From: Alphaproteobacteria bacterium
GTDB lineage: Bacteria > Pseudomonadota > Alphaproteobacteria > Puniceispirillales > UBA1172
Reading direction: 5' to 3'
Length of the DNA stretch: 14,062 nucleotides
Assembly: GCA_023259875.1 (NCBI GenBank)
Contig: JALRFL010000014.1
Span: forward strand, 1-14,062
Positions within the stretch are counted from its first letter, which is position 1. Every line of letters starts with the position of its first letter. The notes under the pieces are model-generated. The model searched no databases and had not been told where the DNA came from. It saw only the letters and a list, made by a program, of their open reading frames with translations. The position numbers were made by a program, and so were the translations under genes. Of the stretch, positions 1 through 5,947 are shown piece after piece.

Positions 1-1150
1 GTTGCACCTTGCCTTTCAGCGCTTCCAGTCTGGCTTCAGATTGTGCCGCGGTTAATCTGGCTTCAAGAAGTCGGGTTTCCGCATCAGCCCTGAAATTGGT
101 GATCAGTGCATCAAGACGGCGTTCTTGGGTAGCAAGCTCCGAGCTCATATGGATAGCCTCAAGCCGCGCTTTATCCGCGCGTCCCATCGTCTCCTGATAT
201 CTGGCATCCAGATTGATCAAGGCCAGTTTTGGCTCGTGGCCAGCCTCAACCAATGGGGCAATAATCTCGCGTTCGGCGGCGATATTCAGAAGCTGTTTTT
301 CCGCCAAATCCTGTTCAGATTTTTGCACATCAATCGCTCGGCGCAGGGTTTCGATCTGTTGGACAATCACACTGCGTTCGTTATCTAATGCGCGCATCCG
401 ACTAGCGAAAACCTCTTCCTCTTGTTGGGTGGCGTCTGGCGCGGCTGTGCTTAGCCACGCAGGCATTACCAACTGATTTGCGCCTTTGGATTCGGCCTCA
501 AGCCGATAGATGCTGGCTAAGGCTGTTAGACGCTGAATTTCATTATCAGCGAAATTGGCTTTGACATCTTCGTCCTCAATCTTAAACAACACATCGCCTT
601 CTTCAACTTTATCCCCAAGGCTGACACGAATATCAATGACAGACCCGGGTAGGCGCGATTGTACGACTTTAATATTGTCGCTTGGAACAACGGCCCCTTC
701 GGCTCGCACCACTTCGTCAATCGTGGTGACAGCGGCCCAAATCACCGCAATCAGAAAGAAAGCTCCGATCAACATATAGATGAGCTGACCGCGAATAGGC
801 AGGGGCTGCGATTCTGCCTCCATGTCTATTTCTGGGGTCACCAACTGCACTGGCATTAAGGTTGGTGGCGGAAAAAAGAAGTAGTAAATTTTCAACTTTA
901 TCCGCTTAATCAACCCTGGCTTGGGGAGATCTTCTTTGGTGTCTTGGGTTTCCGCCTCGGCCATATCCGCGTCAGACAATGGCAACGGGGCGCTAGGGTC
1001 AACCCGTTCGGCCTCAACCTTTTCAACATCTTCTTGAGGGTGATCGCCGGCGCGGTCTGTTTGGAGGTCAGGAGAGGCGCTAGCCCCTCCTTTTTTCCTA
1101 ATAAAAATTGCGTTAAACCACGATACTATTACATTCAGATACTTACTCAT
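1..1150 (-). CDS. Type I secretion periplasmic adaptor (HlyD/LapC family), 3' end cut by window edge
   Basis: The frame is open from an ATG at 1150 to the left edge, giving 383 residues with the C-terminus missing. This is the membrane-fusion subunit that should link the inner-membrane ABC exporter to the outer-membrane channel. After a long cytosolic N-terminus comes one membrane segment (about residues 122-142, within GQLIYMLIGAFFLIAVIWAA). It is followed by the family hallmark IDEVVRAEG (144-152), a lipoyl-like stretch with GSVIDIRVSLGDKVEEGDVL, and then a long Glu/Gln/Arg-rich alpha-helical hairpin running off the window. The start codon lies inside the end of the ABC gene (8-bp overlap, ATGAGTAA), with GGAG 6 nt upstream, so translational coupling is likely. 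The N-terminal cytosolic part (~121 residues, acidic and Pro-rich, beginning with an amphipathic segment) is longer than the roughly 60 residues of E. coli HlyD. Family assignment is secure; the substrate is unknown. Confidence 0.93.
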   Translation of the reverse strand, partial: MSKYLNVIVSWFNAIFIRKKGGASASPDLQTDRAGDHPQEDVEKVEAERVDPSAPLPLSDADMAEAETQDTKEDLPKPGLIKRIKLKIYYFFFPPPTLMPVQLVTPEIDMEAESQPLPIRGQLIYMLIGAFFLIAVIWAAVTTIDEVVRAEGAVVPSDNIKVVQSRLPGSVIDIRVSLGDKVEEGDVLFKIEDEDVKANFADNEIQRLTALASIYRLEAESKGANQLVMPAWLSTAAPDATQQEEEVFASRMRALDNERSVIVQQIETLRRAIDVQKSEQDLAEKQLLNIAAEREIIAPLVEAGHEPKLALINLDARYQETMGRADKARLEAIHMSSELATQERRLDALITNFRADAETRLLEARLTAAQSEARLEALKGKVQ

Positions 1151-2939
1151 TATTAGCTCCAGAGGACTGCGCCGCTTGACTAGCGGCTTCTTTCAATTTG
1201 TTCAGCACAGCGTCGCGTGGGCCATCAATGACGATTTGCCCTGCCTCGACAACCACAATCCGATCAGCGATATTGACCAATGGGCCACGATGGGTCACAA
1301 ACACCGTCGTTTTGCCTTTTGTCGCCTGATCCAACTGTCGCACCAATGCCATTTCCGTATTGCTATCCATAGATGAGGTCGGTTCATCCATCAGATAAAT
1401 CGAAGGATCACCAATCATGGCTCTCGCAATAGCAAGGGATTGCCGCATCCCTGCGGATAATTCCTGACCGCGTTCAGAAAGAACGAAATCAAAGCCATTA
1501 GGAAGCATGCCGATAAAGGCGCCTGCACCAGACATTTCTGCGGCTTTGAGCAATTCTTCATCGGTTGCGTCTGGTTTACCCATCAGCAGGTTTTCGCGCA
1601 CCGTGCCAGAAAACAGCATCGGATTTTGCAAAACAACGCCGATATTGTTTCGGATATCTTCATGGCGAAGATTGCGAATATCCACATTATCCATGAGCAC
1701 AGCACCTGAACTGGCCTGATGCACCCCGGAAATCAATCCAAGCAAGGTGGATTTCCCTGAACCAATGCGGCCAAGCACCGCGACTCTTTCCCCAGCCTTG
1801 ATGTTGAGGTTACAGTCTTTTAATGTTGGTTCATTGCGCCCTTCATAGGTCAGAGATACCCCCTTAAAAGTGATATCCCCATTAAGGGTTTCTCGCTTTA
1901 CCAGATCGGCTCTTTGTTCTTCTTCGGTCACAGAGTTCATCACCTCTGAGAGACCTTTATAAGCCGTTACCGCCTGATTGAAGCGGCCAAGAAGCCCGGT
2001 GATCTGCCCTAGCGGTGCCAATGTCCGGCCAGAGAGAATGACGCAAGCAATCAACTGACCCATGCTCAGATTTCCGCTAGCGATCAAAAACACCCCCCAG
2101 ACCACAATCCCAACCTGTGATACCTGCTGGCCTAATTGCGTGAAGTGCGTAGCAAGCTGAGTGGTAAAGCGTGAGCGTCTCTGGGATACCCCCTGATTGA
2201 GGACACCTTGATACCAACGGTTACGCAGAATGGAGATGCCGCGAACGGTTTTCACCGTTTCCAGCATGGACAACAATTCCACCATCACCGCCTGTTTTGA
2301 TTTGCCTTGAGCCGCGCTCATTTCTGATAACCGGCGCATCAGCGGCTGAAGAATCAGCCCGAACAACAGAACAATTGGTACGATGAGCGCTGGCACGGTT
2401 GCGACTGGCCCACCAATATAAAACAGCACAAAGATAAAGAGGAAAACAAACGGCAAATCCGCAAATACCGTAAAGCTGGCAGAACCAATCACTTCTTTAA
2501 GCAGTTCAAAATCCCGAACGGTATTAGCCACGGCACCCGTCGCTTGTTTAGACATCTTAACGCTATGACTGGAAATCTTGTTAAAGAGATCCGCTGATAC
2601 TCTGCGATCCACTTGCGCGCTGGCATGGTCAACAAAGACACCGCGCAAAATCTTGAGCATAAAGTCAAAACCCATGACAATCACCATGATAATGGTGAGG
2701 GTGATCAATGACGCAATAGCATTATTTGGAATCACCCGATCATAGACCGTCATAATATAGAGCGATGAGACCAGCGCAAAAATGTTAATCAAAACCGACG
2801 CTATAATCACCTGATAGTAGACCCGGCGGTTTTCTTTGATATATTTCCAGAACCAGTGGCCATCTTTTTTTGCTGGCGAAGCACTGTCTGACGGTGTGGC
2901 ATCCTTTTTGATACCATTTGCGATTTGTGGCTTCAGCAT
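1143..2939 (-). CDS. Type I secretion ABC exporter, permease fused to ATPase (LapB/LssB-like)
   Basis: This 598-residue exporter should drive one-step secretion of a protein, most likely an RTX-type adhesin or enzyme, from cytoplasm to exterior. The transmembrane domain occupies about residues 30-325; the start of its membrane part, with SLYIMTVYDRVIPN (59-72), is typical of the LapB/LssB exporters. The nucleotide-binding domain follows: Walker A GRIGSGKST (390-398), Q-loop Q438, signature LSAGM (494-498), Walker B YLMDEP with E519, D-loop SSMD and switch H550. No C39 peptidase-like domain precedes the membrane part, which makes it shorter than the ~700-residue exporters of this group. The signature is not the canonical LSGGQ. 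The ATG overlaps the stop of the upstream channel gene by 7 bp, and an AGGAG-type ribosome site lies just before it. It is the middle gene of the tolC-like/ABC/hlyD-like operon. Confidence 0.95.
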   Translation of the reverse strand: MLKPQIANGIKKDATPSDSASPAKKDGHWFWKYIKENRRVYYQVIIASVLINIFALVSSLYIMTVYDRVIPNNAIASLITLTIIMVIVMGFDFMLKILRGVFVDHASAQVDRRVSADLFNKISSHSVKMSKQATGAVANTVRDFELLKEVIGSASFTVFADLPFVFLFIFVLFYIGGPVATVPALIVPIVLLFGLILQPLMRRLSEMSAAQGKSKQAVMVELLSMLETVKTVRGISILRNRWYQGVLNQGVSQRRSRFTTQLATHFTQLGQQVSQVGIVVWGVFLIASGNLSMGQLIACVILSGRTLAPLGQITGLLGRFNQAVTAYKGLSEVMNSVTEEEQRADLVKRETLNGDITFKGVSLTYEGRNEPTLKDCNLNIKAGERVAVLGRIGSGKSTLLGLISGVHQASSGAVLMDNVDIRNLRHEDIRNNIGVVLQNPMLFSGTVRENLLMGKPDATDEELLKAAEMSGAGAFIGMLPNGFDFVLSERGQELSAGMRQSLAIARAMIGDPSIYLMDEPTSSMDSNTEMALVRQLDQATKGKTTVFVTHRGPLVNIADRIVVVEAGQIVIDGPRDAVLNKLKEAASQAAQSSGANNE

Positions 2940-4306
2940 GTTGGCTCTCCTGCATTCAGGTCTAACAACTGACCAAGCTGGTCAGCGAAAAAGATTCCCT
3001 GTAACAAACTCAACTCCAAGTTAAGCTCTTGATTGATACGGCCGGCTTTGGCCTGTGCGATTTCATTGATAAGGCGTGCTAAGGCCAGAGGGTCGGACTG
3101 CGTCTGGCCTTCTCTGGCTTCCAAGGTATCAAACCTCTGGGTCATTTCTAGCAACTGAGCATCAATTTCCTTAAGCGCTTCGGTGGCTTGATGATGATCC
3201 GAAATGGCCTGCTGGGTGCGTGAGGAATGACTGCGGATCAAACCTGCCCGTTCAGACAACAAGCCGCGCCGCCGCCATTCGTTTTCGTTTTTGCGCGCCT
3301 GATTGCTGCCGCCATCATAAATCGGCATCGTTAATTGCAGACGACCGACCATTTCATATTCATAGCTGAATGAATCCACATCATATAAAGTGGTGTCTAA
3401 ATGCGCTGTGACATTAGGCCGGCGTTCACCTGTTAATTGCCGCTTTTCAAAGTCGATGGTTTGCAGGTCAAGGTCTAGCCGTTTGATGCTGCGAATAGCT
3501 TCGCTGGCTTCAACCAAGACCTCGTCCCCACGCAACGACAGATAGCGATCAAGAAACGGAAGCATGTGTTCTGGCTTCAATTTGAACCGCGCCTGCAATT
3601 CGCGTTCTAGTAATTCGAGCTGGCGTTCCGCCTGTGATTGCGCGACCTCAAGTTCTAATTCCATCAAGCGGCTTTCGCGCAAATCGCTGACACGCCCTGC
3701 ACCAAGATCAACGCGTTCCTTGATTCGATTGGTCAAGACTTCAAGTTCGGTTCTCTGTTTCTCAAAATGCTCTTTGAGCTTAAGCTGAAGATGATATTCT
3801 AGGGCAACGGTCAGAATATCTGCCGCTACAGTATCGGTTTCGATAGAAACGCTAAGCCGGGCGACCGCCCCTTGGTTTTCAGCAATGCGCTTTCCCATCT
3901 CGGCCTGTTGGCCGTCGTAAATAGGCTGGGTCAATCGCACAACCCCATCAATATTGTTGTTATCAAAACGCCGATCTATCGCCGCTTCGTTATTATTTGT
4001 GGAAAAAAAGGAACGCCTGCTCGGACGCGTAAAGCGGCTCTTTAACGGCGACCCACCACTGACTGATAAATCCACACGCGGCAATTGTCCGGCACGCGCC
4101 AGATCATATCGGCTTCTGGCCTGACAGACCGCTGCACGCTCGCGTTGAACCGTTGGATTCTGATGTATCGCATCTTCTACGGTTTCATATTGTTGACCAT
4201 GGGCAGATGGCGCCATTAGCACCATTAGCCCGATCGCTGTCAGCGTTGGCGCTAAAGTTAAAAAACCACCTTTCTGTTTCAGGTGTCGAATTAAAGGGGA
4301 AAACAT
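2933..4306 (-). CDS. TolC/LapE-family outer-membrane efflux channel of the type I secretion system
   Basis: I place the start at the ATG at 4306 (457 residues), because GGAGG sits exactly 6 nt upstream (4313-4317). The in-frame ATG at 4333 has no comparable site and would put nine residues before the signal peptide. Residues 1-37 form a signal peptide: a basic N-terminus, a hydrophobic core TLTAIGLMVLMAP, and a likely cleavage after SAHG. The mature protein carries the two-fold outer-membrane-factor repeat, seen in the paired motifs LTQPIYDGQ (~116-124) and LTMPIYDGG in the second half, each followed by long coiled helices rich in Glu, Arg and Gln. It should form the trimeric outer-membrane exit duct. 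An Asn- and Arg-rich insert near residues 97-118 (NNN twice) is unusual but could be a loop. It is the first gene of the operon, directly behind the promoter with CtrA-type boxes. Confidence 0.92.
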   Translation of the reverse strand: MFSPLIRHLKQKGGFLTLAPTLTAIGLMVLMAPSAHGQQYETVEDAIHQNPTVQRERAAVCQARSRYDLARAGQLPRVDLSVSGGSPLKSRFTRPSRRSFFSTNNNEAAIDRRFDNNNIDGVVRLTQPIYDGQQAEMGKRIAENQGAVARLSVSIETDTVAADILTVALEYHLQLKLKEHFEKQRTELEVLTNRIKERVDLGAGRVSDLRESRLMELELEVAQSQAERQLELLERELQARFKLKPEHMLPFLDRYLSLRGDEVLVEASEAIRSIKRLDLDLQTIDFEKRQLTGERRPNVTAHLDTTLYDVDSFSYEYEMVGRLQLTMPIYDGGSNQARKNENEWRRRGLLSERAGLIRSHSSRTQQAISDHHQATEALKEIDAQLLEMTQRFDTLEAREGQTQSDPLALARLINEIAQAKAGRINQELNLELSLLQGIFFADQLGQLLDLNAGEPTC

Positions 4307-4360
4307 GACAAACCTCCATCTGCTACTCGTCATTTCAATCCAACCTCAATGAGGCATTGC

Positions 4361-4399
4361 CATTCAGATGTTGCGGAACAATTCCGGCGATGCTGAATG
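4361..4399 (-). other. Nested inverted repeat in the predicted 5' leader of the secretion operon
   Basis: CATTCAG (4361-4367) pairs perfectly with CTGAATG (4393-4399), and inside it CGGAA (4374-4378) pairs with TTCCG (4382-4386) around a 3-nt loop. The internal loop between them is symmetric, 6 by 6 nt. If transcription starts near 4408, this hairpin lies within a leader of about 100 nt before the channel gene. No T-run follows, so it is not an intrinsic terminator. A role in RNA stability or translation control is possible but unproven. Confidence 0.3.
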
Positions 4400-4414
4400 A
4401 TCAGAACAGAGCCG

Positions 4415-4446
4415 AGTATAAAAAGAAGTTATTAATATTTAGTTAA
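4415..4446 (-). promoter_or_regulatory. Predicted CtrA-type promoter of the type I secretion operon
   Basis: Read in the direction of transcription, a perfect TTAA-N7-TTAA box (TTAACTAAATATTAA, 4446-4432) is followed after exactly 11 bp by TATACT (4420-4415), a good -10 element. A start site near 4408 would place the box at about -38 to -24, over the -35 region, where no TTGACA-like hexamer exists. This is the layout known for promoters activated by CtrA in alphaproteobacteria. The cfa promoter in this window has the same arrangement. The box is read directly; regulation by CtrA is inferred. Confidence 0.62.
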
Positions 4447-4467
4447 CGCATTGAAATTTATTAATAA

Positions 4468-4482
4468 TTAACAATTTGTTAA
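4468..4482. promoter_or_regulatory. Second CtrA-type box upstream of the secretion operon
   Basis: TTAACAATTTGTTAA is a perfect 7-bp inverted repeat around one central base and also fits TTAA-N7-TTAA. It lies 36 bp further upstream than the promoter-proximal box, centred near -67 from the predicted start, in a very A+T-rich stretch. The 36-bp phasing is about three and a half helical turns. It may be an auxiliary regulator site; in such A+T-rich sequence chance occurrence is less unlikely than for the other two. Confidence 0.5.
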
Positions 4483-4550
4483 CCTTTTAGGCATGTTTTT
4501 ATCCTTTTTGCATTGCGAAAACCCAAATATTAGGGCGTTCACCCCCCGAA

Positions 4551-4586
4551 AAATTAAAAAAACTGGCCATGATTTCTATGGCCAGT
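4551..4586 (-). terminator. Rho-independent terminator downstream of the amidinotransferase gene
   Basis: On the minus strand a perfect 9-bp stem ACTGGCCAT/ATGGCCAGT (4586-4578 and 4570-4562) with a 7-nt loop runs directly into a T-rich tract (seven T, then AATTTTT). It lies about 90 bp after the amidinotransferase stop. It isolates that gene from the secretion operon promoter further along the same strand. Confidence 0.85.
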
Positions 4587-4619
4587 CTTAGGATTTTGTC
4601 ACTTTTTTCAGAGGTTATG

Positions 4620-4647
4620 ATCAAAATTTCGTGATCACGATTTTGAT
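4620..4647. repeat. Large interrupted palindrome between amidinotransferase stop and its terminator
   Basis: The core TCGTGATCACGA (4629-4640) is a perfect 12-bp palindrome, flanked by arms ATCAAAA (4620-4626) and TTTTGAT (4641-4647). The symmetry is broken only by two extra T on the left. It lies 28 bp past the amidinotransferase stop and before the terminator. It could be a 3' hairpin protecting the mRNA or a protein-binding site; nothing here decides between them. Confidence 0.5.
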
Positions 4648-4675
4648 TTGCCCCTATTACTATTCTGCGTTGGGG

Positions 4676-5809
4676 TTATTGGTTGGGGAAATAATCCTCA
4701 CACGAACCTTCTCTTCGCACATCTGCCGTACAGCAATGCAAACCGCCACCAAAGGCATAGGCGTCACGCAAATCCACCTCAACCACATTCATCCCCAGTT
4801 TGTCCATTTGCTCTGCTTGATAGACTTCGGTTTTTTCCACGCAAACGGTTTTGGGGTCCAGCACCAACACATTCATTGACAACCAGACCGAGGAATAACA
4901 GAGAGGCGGCGGTGAATTATGAGCTGGCTGCGCCGCGTCAACAATCTCCCAGCCATTTTTTTCAAACAACGCTCTCTGATCATCTGGCAGACGCCGTTGT
5001 GGGTTGTTGAGCAAAAGCCCCGGTCGAAGCGGCGTAAATGTCGCATCAATATGGATAGGGTAAGGGTCACCCGGAAAGTTCACCGCATGAACTCGGTGGT
5101 CAGGGAAATGCCGCTGCAACCAATCAATGCCTTTAAGATTCGTCGTAAAGCCGTGCTGAACCACAAGGTCTTTGCCAAACCGCAACACATCCGCAGCATC
5201 AAATAATGGCTCTACTTCTGTGGTGACAAAATATTTATCAGCGGTCCATTCTAGCCGCTTCTGCTCACCAATTTTTTCAGACAGATAATCAGGGCGATAA
5301 TCCTCATCCGTCAGACGCGGCTTTGGTGCCGCTTCGTGGCGCATCCCTGGGTCTTCGTTGTAATAGCGTTGCAACAATGGCCGATAGCAAAGATATTCAA
5401 ACCAACGGCACCGATAGCTCATCGTGGCTTCTAGCATTTCCTTACCCACGGTCAAAAGCACATCCCTTGGTGGCATGCAGCCAAACATCGTTTCTGTTTT
5501 CCAGTCCGGTGTTGCGGTGGGTTGATTAAAATCAAGTGGGGTTGGGCGATCAACAATGACGCCGCGCTTTTCAAGCATCGCGGCAAAATTGTCCAATAAC
5601 TCATTAGCCCGATCAACCGTTTCCTGTGGGCGCGGCCCGTATTGCCCGCGCATATCCGAATCTTCAGGCACTTTGGCATCAAGCGCTGGTTCTGGCGCCG
5701 GAATACAGCACCCATCCGCTCGCCCAACAATAACATGCTTTAAGGGGTCCCACTCGTTCCAACTGGATACAACGGTTTTGGTATTTGCGGCCTCTGGCTG
5801 TTTTGCCAT
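4676..5809 (-). CDS. Arginine:glycine amidinotransferase-like enzyme
   Basis: The start is set at the ATG at 5809 (377 residues), because AAGGAG lies 6 nt upstream (5816-5821); the in-frame ATG at 5836 lacks this. The protein resembles animal glycine amidinotransferase (AGAT/GATM), which transfers the amidino group of arginine to glycine to give guanidinoacetate and ornithine. Its length matches mature AGAT. The catalytic triad is present: Asp214 in FDAAD, His263 in PIHIDATF and Cys359 in GGGLHCC. Other shared blocks are SSWNEWDPLKHVIVGRA (15-31), MPPRDVLLTVG (112-122), FVTTEVEPLFDAAD and TADVRREG near the end. There is no signal peptide, so it should be cytosolic. Bacterial relatives also use lysine, inosamine phosphates or hydroxy-amines as acceptors (StrB, AmtA, SxtG and CyrA families), so the acceptor is uncertain. 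It is monocistronic: a divergent neighbour upstream and its own terminator downstream. No guanidinoacetate methyltransferase is nearby. Confidence 0.88.
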   Translation of the reverse strand: MAKQPEAANTKTVVSSWNEWDPLKHVIVGRADGCCIPAPEPALDAKVPEDSDMRGQYGPRPQETVDRANELLDNFAAMLEKRGVIVDRPTPLDFNQPTATPDWKTETMFGCMPPRDVLLTVGKEMLEATMSYRCRWFEYLCYRPLLQRYYNEDPGMRHEAAPKPRLTDEDYRPDYLSEKIGEQKRLEWTADKYFVTTEVEPLFDAADVLRFGKDLVVQHGFTTNLKGIDWLQRHFPDHRVHAVNFPGDPYPIHIDATFTPLRPGLLLNNPQRRLPDDQRALFEKNGWEIVDAAQPAHNSPPPLCYSSVWLSMNVLVLDPKTVCVEKTEVYQAEQMDKLGMNVVEVDLRDAYAFGGGLHCCTADVRREGSCEDYFPNQ

Positions 5810-5880
5810 AATGATCTCCTTGCCGTGATTTCTCATGCCGGCAAATTACTGCAAAAAAAAATGCGGGGCAATTGCTCATG

Positions 5881-5912
5881 TTAAGTAAATATTAAACAGT
5901 TACATTTATAGT
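5881..5912 (+). promoter_or_regulatory. Predicted CtrA-type promoter of cfa
   Basis: TTAAGTAAATATTAA (5881-5895) fits TTAA-N7-TTAA perfectly and differs by one base from the box of the secretion operon read in its own direction. After exactly 11 bp comes TATAGT (5907-5912), a -10 element. A start near 5919 would place the box at -38 to -24 and leave a leader of only about 29 nt before cfa. There is no TTGACA-like -35. Control by CtrA is inferred from the motif and its spacing. Confidence 0.62.
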
Positions 5913-5920
5913 GCTGTCAT
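5891..5920 (-). promoter_or_regulatory. Possible sigma70-type promoter of the amidinotransferase gene, overlapping the CtrA-type box
   Basis: On the minus strand ATGACA (5920-5915) is followed after 18 bp by TTTAAT (5896-5891); both match five of six consensus bases. The start would fall near 5884, about 75 nt before the amidinotransferase start. The -10 hexamer lies within the 5881-5895 TTAA-N7-TTAA box, so a protein bound there would block this promoter. Moderate support only; the region is A+T-rich. Confidence 0.4.
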
Positions 5921-5947
5921 GACCTCATCCTTCACGCGTGATGACAC

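Noticed and set aside
4307..4333. Longer start for the outer-membrane channel at 4333
   Set aside because: The ATG at 4306 has GGAGG at ideal spacing and begins a normal signal peptide.
5853..5861. Nine-A run in the leader of the amidinotransferase gene as a phase-variation tract
   Set aside because: It lies outside the reading frame and outside the predicted promoter, and homopolymers of this size occur by chance in A+T-rich spacers.
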